Assembly: GCF_003258365.1 (NCBI RefSeq)
Contig: NZ_QHKM01000004.1
Coordinates: forward strand, 581,987-645,986
Length of the DNA stretch: 64,000 nucleotides
Source of the DNA: Hymenobacter edaphi
GTDB lineage: Bacteria > Bacteroidota > Bacteroidia > Cytophagales > Hymenobacteraceae
Direction of reading: 5' to 3'
Numbering within the stretch: position 1 is the first letter of the stretch; every line of letters begins with the position of its first letter. The notes under the pieces are model-generated. The model was not told the DNA's origin. It searched no databases and worked only from the letters and a program-made list of their open reading frames with translations. This document shows positions 17,521-26,619 of this stretch, piece by piece. Position numbers and translations under genes: made by a program.

Positions 17521-18768
17521 TTAGCCTTTCGTCTTCACCTTGGCCTTCTGCACCGGCACCGGGGCCTGCCGCGGGGCGTTGTAGCTGATGCGGTAAATCA
17601 CCCCGTTGTCGTCGTCCGAGACGAGCAGGGAGCCGTCGGGGGCCTGCACCAGGGCGCAGGGGCGGCCAAACTCGGCCTTGTCGCCCTCCACCAGCCAGCC
17701 GGTCACGAAGTCCTCGAACCGCTCGGGCTGGCCCCGGTCGTTGAAGTGCACCCGCACGATTTTGTAGCCCGCGGGCTGGGCGCGGTTCCAGGAGCCGTGC
17801 ATGGTCACGAACGCGTCGTTTTCGTAGGCGGGCGGGAACAGCTGCACGCGGTTGAAGGTCAGCGCCAGCGGGGCCGAGTGGGCTTTGTAGAGCAGCGCGG
17901 GCCGCACGCACTTGGCGTCGAACTGCGCGTAAGAGTCGCCGCTCTTGGGCTTGTTGGCCGGGTAGGGCTTGCCGTCGGCAATGATGCTGGGCCAGCCGTA
18001 GTGGGCGTTTTCCTTAAGTTGGTTCAGCTCCTCCATCTGGTCCTCGTCGCCCAGCCAGTCGATGCCGTGGTCCATGCCGAAGAGCTGCCCGGTGCCGGGG
18101 TGCCAGTCGAAGCCGATGGTGTTGCGCAGGCCGCGGGCGTACACCGTGCGGCCCGAGCCGTCGGTCTTGATGCGCAGCAAAGTGGCGTTTTCGGGGTTGT
18201 CCTCGTCGCAGGCGTTGCAGGTGCTGCCCACCGAGAGGTAGAGCTGCCCGTCGGGGCCGAAGCGCAGGGTGCGGTTGGCGTGCTGGCCGGCGTCGGGCAG
18301 GTCGGTGTAGAGGGTTTTCAGCTCGCCCAGGGTGCCGTCGGCCTTCACGTCGGCCACGTACAGCTCCCGGATGGCGGCCATGTAGAGCTTGCCGTCCTTG
18401 AGCGCGAGGCCGTGCAGGTGCGGCTTCTGGGCCACCTGCTGCACCACTTCGGCCTTGCCGTCGCGGTTGGCGTCGCGCAGCAGCGTCACGGTGCCCTTCA
18501 CCCGGTTCGACACGTACACGTCGCCGCCCGGGGCCACGGCCAGCATGCGCGGCATGTCGAGGCCGGTGGCGTACTGGCTGATAACGAAGCCGGGCGGCGC
18601 CTTCAGGCTGGCTACCCGCTCGGGCGTGGCGGGCAGCTTCTTGGGCAGGTAGATGTTGCCCGTCATCTTGAACGGCGTGGCCTCGGGCGGCACGTTCTGG
18701 GCGGCGATGGGCAGGGCGGGCAGCAGAGTCGCGGCCAGCCAGAGCAGGAGGGAAGAGGATTGCAGCAT
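17521..18768 (-). CDS. Secreted PQQ-dependent sugar dehydrogenase-like protein
   Basis: The ATG at 18766-18768 gives 415 residues with the signal peptide MLQSSSLLLWLAATLLPALPIAAQ. A TTG 30 bp upstream is a poorer start. The rest is a six-bladed propeller of the sorbosone/glucose dehydrogenase (GSDH) family: LDMPRMLAVAPGGDVYVSN, LHGLALKDGKLYMA, QHANRTLRFGPDGQLYLSVG, RNTIGFDWHPGTGQLFGMDHG and the C-terminal PDGSLLVSDDDNGVIYRI. PQQ and Ca ligands were not verified individually. There is no cytochrome c domain. Likely a periplasmic sugar oxidoreductase; substrate unknown. Confidence 0.82.
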   Translation of the reverse strand: MLQSSSLLLWLAATLLPALPIAAQNVPPEATPFKMTGNIYLPKKLPATPERVASLKAPPGFVISQYATGLDMPRMLAVAPGGDVYVSNRVKGTVTLLRDANRDGKAEVVQQVAQKPHLHGLALKDGKLYMAAIRELYVADVKADGTLGELKTLYTDLPDAGQHANRTLRFGPDGQLYLSVGSTCNACDEDNPENATLLRIKTDGSGRTVYARGLRNTIGFDWHPGTGQLFGMDHGIDWLGDEDQMEELNQLKENAHYGWPSIIADGKPYPANKPKSGDSYAQFDAKCVRPALLYKAHSAPLALTFNRVQLFPPAYENDAFVTMHGSWNRAQPAGYKIVRVHFNDRGQPERFEDFVTGWLVEGDKAEFGRPCALVQAPDGSLLVSDDDNGVIYRISYNAPRQAPVPVQKAKVKTKG

Positions 18769-18829
18769 GAGCAGATCGAACGAATGAGGATTGTTCAAAC
18801 TGCCATTCCGGGTGCGGGGTTGCGCCCGG

Positions 18830-19345
18830 CTACCACCACGGCCGAAATGGCGTTACGAACACGTAGAGCACCGGCTCGGGCCGGTACAGGTCCAGCGCGT
18901 ATTTCGATTGGTTGAGCTGCGGCATCAAGTCCAGCGCCGCCACCAGACTGGCGTAGCGCGCCCCGGCCGCAAAACGGATGCACAAGTCGGCCCGCTCGGC
19001 CGGCTGCGTCCGGCCCCGGCGCAGGCGCTCGGCCACCGCCCGCAGCATGGCCGCGTCGTGCCCGGCATTGCCGATGAGGGTGTAGCAGAGCCAGCGGCGG
19101 CGCCGGTCCAGGTCGGGCGGGACGGTGAAATAGCCCACGGGAGGGACTTCCTCGCGACGTTCCCGCATTCGGGCCTGGGCCACCGGCCAGGGAATGGGCA
19201 TGCTGATTTGCATCACGTGCCGCTGCGGGCGGTACACGGCCCGCGCCAGCCGCTGCACGGCCAGCAGCAACACCAGCATCAGCGTCAGCAACCCCAGCGG
19301 CAAACGCAAAGCCCGGCGGCGCAGACGAAGGCGGCAAAGCAGCAT
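18830..19345 (-). CDS. Single-pass membrane protein with ExbD-like periplasmic region (second of a pair)
   Basis: A 171-residue protein with one N-terminal membrane helix (ALRLPLGLLTLMLVLLLAVQ) and a periplasmic part. The segment LCIRFAAGARYASLVAALDLM is paralogous to IEFEVDSHYQALVRMLDLM of the upstream gene, and both recall the helix-strand region of ExbD/TolR. Its ATG overlaps the upstream stop by ATGA, so the two are translationally coupled. The N-terminal Asp of true ExbD helices is absent. A scaffold role is a guess. An overlapping longer frame at 18795-19397 in another phase was rejected because this one is coupled. Confidence 0.6.
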   Translation of the reverse strand: MLLCRLRLRRRALRLPLGLLTLMLVLLLAVQRLARAVYRPQRHVMQISMPIPWPVAQARMRERREEVPPVGYFTVPPDLDRRRRWLCYTLIGNAGHDAAMLRAVAERLRRGRTQPAERADLCIRFAAGARYASLVAALDLMPQLNQSKYALDLYRPEPVLYVFVTPFRPWW

Positions 19346-20082
19346 CAGTGGCGGAAATTAGTGGCGAACAGGCGCCGCAGTTGCCAGGCGGCGGCAAACG
19401 GCAGCAGAAGCAACAGCAGCGTGGAGTAGCGCCAGGCGGGGCTAAACAGGGGGCGCCAGGTGCTTAGGCGAAATGCCGCTGCCAACTCCGCCCGTAACTG
19501 ATGGTGCCACGATGGCGGTGGCGGCGTTGGGGGAGTGTATGGAATGACATCATTGCAAAGGAAGCAGCCGGTGTCGCTGGGTGGATGATACACCGTGAAA
19601 GCGTTGAGGCTAACTGGCAAGCGTTTTAAATCAAGCCAATACCTTTTCTGGTCAGTCGAACGCATTAAATCCAGCATTCTAACGAGAGCCTGATAGTGGC
19701 TGTCAACTTCGAACTCGATGCGTAGACCCCGGTCCTGATTGGGCTCCTCTTGGAGTTGCCGGGCCACGAAGGTGGCTGTGCGGACGCTGAGGTCATCCTG
19801 CCAGGCGTTGCCGGTAAAGCTCACCGTGTGCAACGGGGTGGGTAGCTTGAGCGGAGCTGTGTACAGCTGGGGTGAAAAGGCGCTTAACGGTTTCTGCTTC
19901 GTCGCCTCTATTTGTTCAGGTGAAACTATGCGGAGCTGCAGCACCCGCTGCCGACCCCGCCGCAGCTCCGGCCGCGCCGCCAGCAGCGCGCCGCCCAGCA
20001 CCGGCAGCCAGGCCAAAGCCAGCAGCCCGGCTGGGAAAAGCAGCTTGCGCGAATGACGACGAACTACGTACATGCCAGTCAT
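19345..20082 (-). CDS. Membrane protein paralogous to its downstream neighbour (ExbD-like periplasmic region)
   Basis: The start MTGMYVV at 20080-20082 gives 245 residues. There is a membrane helix at the N-terminus (LLFPAGLLALAWLPVLGGALLA) and another near the C-terminus (YSTLLLLLLPFAAAWQLRRLF), with a periplasmic domain between. The motif LRIEFEVDSHYQALVRMLDL is shared with the coupled downstream gene. The family is not known to me; ExbD/TolR-like is an inference from pattern only. The GC content around 19500-19900 seems lower than in neighbouring genes, which hints at acquisition or weaker selection. Confidence 0.6.
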   Translation of the reverse strand: MTGMYVVRRHSRKLLFPAGLLALAWLPVLGGALLAARPELRRGRQRVLQLRIVSPEQIEATKQKPLSAFSPQLYTAPLKLPTPLHTVSFTGNAWQDDLSVRTATFVARQLQEEPNQDRGLRIEFEVDSHYQALVRMLDLMRSTDQKRYWLDLKRLPVSLNAFTVYHPPSDTGCFLCNDVIPYTPPTPPPPSWHHQLRAELAAAFRLSTWRPLFSPAWRYSTLLLLLLPFAAAWQLRRLFATNFRH

Positions 20083-20329
20083 AACGCTCCGCAAAGGCCG
20101 CCGCGTACAACTTACCTGTTGAAATGCTGGATATTGAATTATTGCCGGATGGCTTCTAAAGCGTAGGTAAAGGGAAGGTAAATCCGAGGTATATCCAGAA
20201 CGGGGCTTCAACCTGCCTTCCACCCGGCTGGTAAATAGCACAAAACCCAGGAGCCAGCCGCCGGTTACGCCCGTAGTCAACCCCATCCGCCGCTTTGCCG
20301 TTGGCGCAGGGCATACCAAGCTTCTCCGA

Positions 20330-22480
20330 ATGCCTCACCACTCCACGCCGATTCTGCTGCTCCTGACCACGCTGCCCGCCGCCCTGCAGGCCCAGTCGCC
20401 CGCGCCGCCCGATACCACCAACGGGCCCGTCGTAGTGCAACGGCTGCCCGAGGCCACCGTGGTGGGCTACGGGCAGCGGCTGCCGCTGCGGCGCACCGCC
20501 GCCGCCGTGGGCGTGGTCGACGCCGCCACGGTGGGGCGCTTCAGCGAAGCCAATCTGACCCAGGCCGTCAACACCCTGCCCGGGGTGCGGCTGGAGGAGC
20601 GGGCCACGGCCAGCTACCGGCTCAGCGTGCGCGGCAGCATGCTCCGCTCGCCCTTCGGGGTGCGCAACGTGAAGGTGTACTACCACGACATTCCCTTCAC
20701 CGAAGCCAGCGGCAGCACCCCACTCAACTTGCTCGACCCCGCCCAGCTCGGCCGCATCGAGGTCGTCAAGGGGCCCGCGGGCAGCGCCTACGGCGCGGGC
20801 ACCGGCGGCGTGGTGCTGCTCGGCAACCGGCGCCCGCAGCCGGGTCAGGCCCGCGCGCAGCTCGGGTTCGGCGTGGGCTCCTTCGGCCTGCGCCGCTACC
20901 AGGCCACGGCCGAAACGGCCACCGACCACGGCTTCATCCGGGCCCAGTACCTGCGGCAGGAGCTGCAGGGCTACCGCCAGCAAAGCGCCCAGCGCCGCGA
21001 CGTGCTGGCCCTCGACGGCGAGCTGGCCGCCCCCGGCCGGCACACGCTGGGCCTGCACCTGCTCTACACCGATCTGCGCTACCAGCTGCCCGGCGGCCTC
21101 ACGCGGGCGCAGTTCAACCAGAACCCGCGGCAGGCCCGCCCCGGCACGGCCACCGCGCCCGGCACCGTGGCCCAGCGCACCTTCTACGCCTCGCGCACGA
21201 CCCTGCTCGGGGCTACGCACGAGTACCGCTTCAGCGGGCGGCTGACCAGCAAAACCACCCTTTACGGCACCGGCAGTGTGATTCGCACGCCTTACCTGGT
21301 CGATTTCGAGCGGAATACGCAGCTCGGCGGCGGCGGGCGCACCCGCTTCGATTACCGCACCCGGCTGGCCGGGCAAGTGCTGCGCCTCGCGGCCGGGGCC
21401 GAGCTGCAAACCAGCTTCGAGAGCAGCCGCAACTACCAGAACCAGGCCGGCGCGCCCGGCCCGCTGCGCTACGACGACGAAATCGGCACGCTCACCGGCT
21501 TCGCGTTCGGGCAGGCCGACTGGGAGCTGCCCCGCGGCTGGCTGCTGACGGCCGCGGCCAGCTACAACCGCCTGCGCTACCGCGTGCACCGCCTGCAGGA
21601 CGCCCTGAACACACCCGCCCAACCCTACGACGTGACCCGCACGTTCCGGCCCGAAGTGTCGCCGCGGCTGGCCGTGCTCAAGGAGCTCACGCCGCTCGTG
21701 TCGGCCTACGCCAGCGTCAGCACCGGCTTCTCGCCGCCGACGGAGGAGGAAATCCGCCCGTCCGACGGCTCGCTGAACCGGGGCCTGCAGGCCGAGCGCG
21801 GCCGCAGCTACGAGCTGGGCCTGCGCGGCGAAGTCCTGGGGCAGCGCCTGAAATTCGACGTGGCCGCCTACGACTTCCGCCTGCGCAACACCATCGTCAC
21901 GCGCTCCAACGAGCAGGGGACCCAGCTGTTTTACAACGCCGGCCACACCCGGCAGCGCGGGGTGGAAGCGGCCCTGAGCGGCTGGCTCTGGCAGCCGCAG
22001 GGGCGCCGGGAAGCGACGCCGGGCAGACCGGCCGGCCCCGCGGCGGAAGCGGGCCCGGGGTTGCGCGCCTTTGTCAGCTACGCCTACAACCACTACCGCT
22101 TCGGCCGCTACGAATCGGGCGGCGCAGACTTCAGCGGCCACCGCCTCACCGGCACGGCGCCGCACACGCTCACGGCCGGCCTGGATTTCAGCGCGCTTTC
22201 GGGCTTTTACCTCAGCCCCACCACCAGCCACCAGGCCCGCCTGCCGCTCAACGACGCCAACACCGACTACGCCGCCGGCTACTGGGTATTCGGCGCCCGC
22301 GGGGGGTGGCGCCACACGCTTTTCGGCAAGCTGGAAGCCGAGCTGTACGCCGGGCTCGACAACCTGACCGACCGCCGCTACTCCCTCGGCAACGACCTGA
22401 ACGCCTTCGGCGGGCGCTCCTTTCAGCCCGCACCGGGGCGCAGCTACTACGGCGGCGCCACGCTCGGCTGGCGCTGGTAG
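20330..22480 (+). CDS. TonB-dependent outer-membrane receptor
   Basis: A 716-residue receptor with a signal peptide ending in LQAQ. The plug domain (about 40-165) contains EATVVGYGQRLPLRRTAAAV (TonB-box region), LTQAVNTLPGVRLEERA and IEVVKGPAGSAYGAGTGGVV. The rest is a 22-strand barrel that ends in the aromatic YGGATLGWRW. It lacks the N-terminal carboxypeptidase-like domain of SusC proteins, so it is closer to siderophore or metal receptors (FecA/FhuA type). Substrate unknown. It is transcribed alone from a 247-bp intergenic region. Confidence 0.9.
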   Translation: MPHHSTPILLLLTTLPAALQAQSPAPPDTTNGPVVVQRLPEATVVGYGQRLPLRRTAAAVGVVDAATVGRFSEANLTQAVNTLPGVRLEERATASYRLSVRGSMLRSPFGVRNVKVYYHDIPFTEASGSTPLNLLDPAQLGRIEVVKGPAGSAYGAGTGGVVLLGNRRPQPGQARAQLGFGVGSFGLRRYQATAETATDHGFIRAQYLRQELQGYRQQSAQRRDVLALDGELAAPGRHTLGLHLLYTDLRYQLPGGLTRAQFNQNPRQARPGTATAPGTVAQRTFYASRTTLLGATHEYRFSGRLTSKTTLYGTGSVIRTPYLVDFERNTQLGGGGRTRFDYRTRLAGQVLRLAAGAELQTSFESSRNYQNQAGAPGPLRYDDEIGTLTGFAFGQADWELPRGWLLTAAASYNRLRYRVHRLQDALNTPAQPYDVTRTFRPEVSPRLAVLKELTPLVSAYASVSTGFSPPTEEEIRPSDGSLNRGLQAERGRSYELGLRGEVLGQRLKFDVAAYDFRLRNTIVTRSNEQGTQLFYNAGHTRQRGVEAALSGWLWQPQGRREATPGRPAGPAAEAGPGLRAFVSYAYNHYRFGRYESGGADFSGHRLTGTAPHTLTAGLDFSALSGFYLSPTTSHQARLPLNDANTDYAAGYWVFGARGGWRHTLFGKLEAELYAGLDNLTDRRYSLGNDLNAFGGRSFQPAPGRSYYGGATLGWRW

Positions 22481-22547
22481 CCGTGCGGCCACCGGCCCCG
22501 GCGCGAGGCGGCGCCGCCGTTGTACACTGCGGGCCGGGCTGCGGCTA

Positions 22548-23261
22548 TCAGCTGCCCGGGACGGGGCAGCGCAGGAAGCCGTTGTTGGCGCTGCCGCCCT
22601 CGAAATTCTCGTTGATGGCCGCCGCCGCGTCGTTGAGCTGGGCCAGCGTGAACGGGACCGGGCGCCCGCCGATGCTGACGGTGCGGGCCGGGTCGCCGCC
22701 CACGGCGCGCTCCAGCACCGCCAGGAAGTCGCCCACCGGCAAGCCCGCAAACGGCCCGCGGACAATGACCAGCTCGTAGAGGTGCAGGGCCGGCGTGCCG
22801 TACTTCTCGGCGTTGTCGTAGTACACGTTGAGCTTCAGCGCCACGGCCTGGCCCAGCAGCACCGACTGCCGCGTGGGCGTCAGGAAGGGAAATTCGTAGC
22901 TGCCGGTCAGCGCCGCCGGGGTGCCACCCTGGGGCAGAAAATCCTCGATGGCGCCCGGCGTCTCGAAGCGGATGTAGTGGCGGTTGAGCTGGCCGGTGAC
23001 GCCCACCACGAGGCCGTTGACGGAGCCGTTCATCAGTGCGGCCGCAAACCGGGCGTCGCGGTAGGTGCCGGGGTTGTTGCCGCGGGCCGGGCTGCCCCAG
23101 CCGCCCTGCGAGTAGGTGCGGAACGAGCCGCAGGCCAGCCGGGCGGTGGCATCGGCCGCGGCCTGGGCGCTGAGGGAGACGGGCGCGGCGGGCTCTACGG
23201 CCTGCTTCTGGCAGCCGGCCAGCGCCAGCAGCGCGGCCAGGGGAAGGATGAGCTGTTTCAT
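22548..23261 (-). CDS. Lipoprotein, hypothetical (QGGWG motif)
   Basis: The 237-residue protein has a clear lipobox (ILPLAALLALAGCQKQ), so it is a lipoprotein of the inner or outer membrane. Near residue 44 it carries CGSFRTYSQGGWGSPARGNN, a motif found in many Bacteroidota surface proteins. Later segments (AVALKLNVYYDNAEKYG, then LVIVRGPFAGLPVGDFL) resemble those same proteins. I do not know the role. It lies convergent with the TonB-dependent receptor with a 67-bp gap. The promoter region (23262-23345) is strikingly AT-rich. Confidence 0.65.
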   Translation of the reverse strand: MKQLILPLAALLALAGCQKQAVEPAAPVSLSAQAAADATARLACGSFRTYSQGGWGSPARGNNPGTYRDARFAAALMNGSVNGLVVGVTGQLNRHYIRFETPGAIEDFLPQGGTPAALTGSYEFPFLTPTRQSVLLGQAVALKLNVYYDNAEKYGTPALHLYELVIVRGPFAGLPVGDFLAVLERAVGGDPARTVSIGGRPVPFTLAQLNDAAAAINENFEGGSANNGFLRCPVPGS

Positions 23262-23424
23262 AAGGAGGAGAAAATGGGTATAGTGCTAATAAAATGTATA
23301 ATTAATTCTTGTTATAATTAAATCCATTTAATGGTGCAATCATTCGCCGAAAATGCAAACCGCCCCGGCCCCCCGAACCAAAAGGCAGCGGGTGACCGGG
23401 GCGGCTAGTGGCAGCGGCGGCGGG

Positions 23425-24582
23425 CTACACCTTTACCGGCTTGCCTTTGCGGGCTGCCTCGTAGATGGCCATGATGAGCTTGATGTCGCGCAGGCCCTCT
23501 TCGCCGGGCGTTTTGGGCGTTTGGTTCTGCCGCACGCACTCGGCCATGTGGTCCAGCTCGGCGGCAAACTGGTTGCCCTCCTTCAGCTGGGGTTGCCGCT
23601 CCCCGTCCTGGTCGCCGATTATCATCCGGTGCCGGTTGTAGTCGGTGGCCGGGTCTAGGTCCAGCCAGGCCTTGTCGCCGAAGGCCCGGTAGCGCTTCAC
23701 GCCCTCGATGCTGTAGGCGCTGGTGCAGCTGGCCAGCACCCCGCTGGGGAAGCGCAGGGTGAAGTGAATCACGTCCTCCACCTCCCGGAAGCGCGGGTCG
23801 GCCTTGTCGGAGTGCTCCTGGGCCGTCACCTCCACGGGCTCCTCGCCGGTGAGGTAGCGGGCGGCGTTGAGCGAGTAGATGCCGATGTCCATAAGCGAGC
23901 CGCCGCCGGCCAGCTTTTTCTGCACCCGCCACGCGTCGGCCGGGTCCTTGGTGGGCTGCACCTGGCGGCCGTGGTCGGCCGTAATCATGCGCAGCTTGCC
24001 CAGCTCGCCCTTGCGGATGCGTGCAATGGCGTCGAGGTTGAAGGGCTCGTACTGCGCCCGGTAGGCAATCATCAGCTGTTTGCCGGCCTTGCGGCAGGCC
24101 TCGATCATGCGCTGGCACTCCTCGGGCGTGTTGGCCATGGGCTTTTCGCAGAGCACGTGCTTGCCGGCCTGCGCGGCCCGCACCGTGTACTCGGCGTGCA
24201 GGCCGGGCGGCAGCACGATGTACACCACGTCCACCTCGGGGTTGTCCTTGAGAGTGTCGAAGTTCTGGTAGGAGTAGAGGTTTTTCGGCTCGACGCCGTA
24301 CTCGGCGGCCAGCCGGCGGGCCTTGTCGGGCGAGCCGCTCACCAGGGCCGCAATGCGAGCGTGCTGGCAGTTCTTGAAGTTGGGCAGCATCTGCTCGGTG
24401 GCGTACTTGCCCAGGCCGACGATGGCAAAGCCGACTTTCTTTTGGTTGGCGTCTTGCATGAAGCGGGTGGTAGTGGTCAGGGGGGCGAGGGCCGTGGCGG
24501 CGGCGGGCCCGGCCAGCACGGCCGCCGCCGCACTCAGCCCGGCCTGCCGCAAAAACTGCCGGCGCGATTCGGTGGCGTCCAT
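23425..24582 (-). CDS. Gfo/Idh/MocA-family oxidoreductase with Tat-like signal
   Basis: A 385-residue enzyme. It begins MDATESRRQFLRQAGLSAAA, a twin-arginine signal of the type common in Bacteroidota glucose-fructose oxidoreductases, so it is probably exported folded with its cofactor. The NAD(P) fold shows VGLGKYA (55-61), and EKP (146-148) in LCEKPMAN is the family's catalytic or cofactor motif. The substrate is likely a sugar or sugar derivative. It is transcribed alone. Confidence 0.88.
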   Translation of the reverse strand: MDATESRRQFLRQAGLSAAAAVLAGPAAATALAPLTTTTRFMQDANQKKVGFAIVGLGKYATEQMLPNFKNCQHARIAALVSGSPDKARRLAAEYGVEPKNLYSYQNFDTLKDNPEVDVVYIVLPPGLHAEYTVRAAQAGKHVLCEKPMANTPEECQRMIEACRKAGKQLMIAYRAQYEPFNLDAIARIRKGELGKLRMITADHGRQVQPTKDPADAWRVQKKLAGGGSLMDIGIYSLNAARYLTGEEPVEVTAQEHSDKADPRFREVEDVIHFTLRFPSGVLASCTSAYSIEGVKRYRAFGDKAWLDLDPATDYNRHRMIIGDQDGERQPQLKEGNQFAAELDHMAECVRQNQTPKTPGEEGLRDIKLIMAIYEAARKGKPVKV

Positions 24583-24881
24583 GGGCGTGCGGGGAGTGGT
24601 TGGAAAGAGGGCAACAGCCTACCCTAACGGGCAGCCGACGCCGCAGGTTATGGCCGCGCCACCGGCAAACGTTTGCGGATCAGGCCGCTGCCGTCCCGGC
24701 GTCCCGTTGCGCCGCGGCCGGGGCTACGCTGCCAGCGGGCCCGCTGCGCAGCCGGCAGCTCGCACCTGGCCGCGGCCAGGCCTTTGGGGCGAGGGCGGCA
24801 TTTTCGGGCCAAACGCGCGCGGGGCCGGCCAACCACTGGTTGGCCGGCCCCGCGCCGAGGATGCCGCGTGCGTCGCGCCGC
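24583..24881. other. Intergenic region with a 39-bp perfect palindrome
   Basis: No gene is supported in this 299-bp stretch between the oxidoreductase and PAP2 genes, both on the minus strand. It holds a perfect hairpin at 24817-24855 with 19-bp arms (GCGCGGGGCCGGCCAACCA and complement) around one central base. The hairpin lies just after the PAP2 stop but has no T-tract. Confidence 0.6.
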
Positions 24882-25682
24882 CTAGGGCCGCCATACCACC
24901 GTCAGGCCGGTGGCGCCGGGGTAGATGAGCGGGCCCACGCCGTACTTGCCGGGCAGGGGCTTGCGGCCCCAGCGGTTGCGGTGGGAGAGGTAGCCCAAGT
25001 GGGCTGATAGGATGCCCACGCCCGCGCCGGCAAACACGTCGGACTGCCAGTGCCGGTCGTTGAGCATGCGCAGGGCGCCCACGCCGGTGGCAATGGTGTA
25101 GGCCCCGATGCCGTACCACTGGCTTTTGTCGCGAAACTCGGTGTGCACGATGCTGGCGGCCAGAAAGGCCTGCGCCGTGTGGCCCGAGGGGAAGGAGTTG
25201 CGCGTGCTGCCGTCGGGGCGCAGCACCTTGGTGGTGTTCTTCACCACGTAGGTCGTCAGCCCGAAAATAGCCTCCGATTTCAGGATGACCAGCAGGGTAT
25301 TGAGCCGGTCGTTGCGGCCTTCCACGCCGGCTATCTGCACCAGGGCCAGCTCGGCGTAGGGCGCGAAGATGAGGTAGTCATCGACCTTGGTGTGGAAGTT
25401 GGGGAACTGCCGGCGGATGTCGCGGCGGGCGTCGTAGCTGCTGTAGAGGCCGTTGCCGTTGATGGTGCTGGCCCCGTAGCCGATGAGCACCGCCGGAATG
25501 GCCACTGCCCGCACCAGCTTGCCGCGGTACCAGGGCTGCTTCACCGGCGCCGGTTCTCCGCCGGGGTTGGCGTACTTCTTGGTGGTGTCGGCCGGGGCCG
25601 CGGCCGGGTTCTGCGGAATCTGGGCGTGGGCTGCGCCGACAGTCAGCCACAGCGCCAGCAGGAGGGAGGAAACAATACGCAT
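24882..25682 (-). CDS. PAP2-family phosphatase
   Basis: The 266-residue protein carries the three PAP2 motifs: NTTKVLRP (K-x6-RP), FPSGHTA (PSGH) and LRMLNDRHWQSDVFAG (SR-x5-H-x3-D type with some variation). It begins with a signal peptide ending near AHAQ and has hydrophobic segments, so it is membrane-associated with the active site on the periplasmic side. Likely substrates are undecaprenyl pyrophosphate or phosphatidic acid. A TAACTTTA -7 box lies about 70 bp upstream of the ATG, so it has its own promoter after the end of the arsenic cluster. Confidence 0.85.
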   Translation of the reverse strand: MRIVSSLLLALWLTVGAAHAQIPQNPAAAPADTTKKYANPGGEPAPVKQPWYRGKLVRAVAIPAVLIGYGASTINGNGLYSSYDARRDIRRQFPNFHTKVDDYLIFAPYAELALVQIAGVEGRNDRLNTLLVILKSEAIFGLTTYVVKNTTKVLRPDGSTRNSFPSGHTAQAFLAASIVHTEFRDKSQWYGIGAYTIATGVGALRMLNDRHWQSDVFAGAGVGILSAHLGYLSHRNRWGRKPLPGKYGVGPLIYPGATGLTVVWRP

Positions 25683-25700
25683 AGCAGCCGGACTACGCCG

Positions 25701-25727
25701 GAAAAAGCCGCCGCGTTTCTGCGGCGG
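25701..25727 (-). terminator. Terminator at the end of the arsenic cluster
   Basis: On the minus strand CCGCCGC and GCGGCGG form a 7-bp stem with a 6-base loop, followed by CTTTTTC. It lies 35 bp after the last gene of the cluster. Confidence 0.6.
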
Positions 25728-25761
25728 AGCGGGTTGGTAACTTTTCGGTAAAGTTAGCCGA

Positions 25762-26571
25762 TCAATCGGCGTGCTCGGGCAGCACCAGCACCGGCACCGT
25801 GGCGTCGCGCACCACGGCCGCCGTCACGCTCTGGTGAAACAGGCGGCCGAGCAGGCTGCGCCGCCGCGCCACCACCGCCAGCAAATCGGGCTGCACCAGG
25901 GCCGTGGCGTCGGCAATGCCGGCAGCCGCGTCGGCGTTGGCAAAGCCGCGCTCCTGCACCGGCCCGAACCCCGCCAGCAGCCCGGCGTGCCGGGCGTTGC
26001 GGAAGGCCTGCTCCGGGTCGGCGGCCACTTCCTCGTCGGCCACGAAGGCCACCGTAAGGGCGGCCTGGCCCAGCAGCGGCCGCAGCGCGGCGGTACCCGG
26101 CGTGTGCGGCAGCGGCTGGTCGTCGACGGCGAGCAGGGCGCGTTGCGGCGGCACGGCCCCGGCGGCGTGGTGGGGCACCACCAGCAGCGGGCAGGGCAGG
26201 TGGCGCAGCAGCCCCAGCGAAGTGGTGTGTACCAGCTCGTCGGGCACCGGGCCCAGCTCGGGGCGGCCCACGATGACCACGGCTGCCTCGCGCTGGCGCA
26301 CGGCGGCGGCCACCTCGGCAGCCACCTCACCGCTGGCCACGGCGGCGCTGGCGGGCAGGCCGGCGGGCAGACTCTGCAGCCGCTGGCGCAGCAGCGCATG
26401 GGCGTCTTCCTCGGTTTCGGGGGCGGCCGTCAGGGCGTTGGGGCTGAGCAGCGAGGGGCGCACGTGCAGCAGCACCAAGTGGGCGCCGCCGGGCGCGGCC
26501 AGCGTGGCGGCGTAGCGCAGGGCGTAGTCGGCGGCGGGCGAAAAGTCGGTGAGAACCAGCAGGGTTAGCAT
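25762..26571 (-). CDS. Tandem universal stress protein at the end of the ars cluster
   Basis: ATG 26569-26571 gives 269 residues starting MLTLLVLTDFSPAADYALRYA, the normal first strand and helix of UspA. The first domain continues to ELGPVPDELVHTTSLGLLRH and LLVVPHH. The second half (RALLAVDDQPLPH, ALTVAFVADEE) ends FHQSVTAAVVRDATVPVLVLPE. The family's G-x2-G-x9-G-S/T loop is degenerate in both halves. It is 48 bp after the aquaporin gene on the same strand and so probably co-transcribed. A link to arsenic stress is by position only. Confidence 0.75.
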   Translation of the reverse strand: MLTLLVLTDFSPAADYALRYAATLAAPGGAHLVLLHVRPSLLSPNALTAAPETEEDAHALLRQRLQSLPAGLPASAAVASGEVAAEVAAAVRQREAAVVIVGRPELGPVPDELVHTTSLGLLRHLPCPLLVVPHHAAGAVPPQRALLAVDDQPLPHTPGTAALRPLLGQAALTVAFVADEEVAADPEQAFRNARHAGLLAGFGPVQERGFANADAAAGIADATALVQPDLLAVVARRRSLLGRLFHQSVTAAVVRDATVPVLVLPEHAD

Positions 26572-26619
26572 GGGCAAGGCGGTTTCAGGGTGCACAAAAG
26601 GGCCTTTCGGGGCCTTAGT

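Noticed and set aside
18795..19397. Alternative 200-aa minus-strand frame overlapping 18830-19345
   Set aside because: It lacks a signal or membrane start, and the competing frame is coupled to the upstream stop and paralogous to the upstream protein.
20170..20270. Cobalamin-riboswitch-like pieces (GGGAAGG, AAATCCG, CCCAGGAG) before the TonB-dependent receptor
   Set aside because: The total length is about 95 nt, too short; the B12 box matches only partly and no GCCACTG core is present. A covariance-model search would decide.
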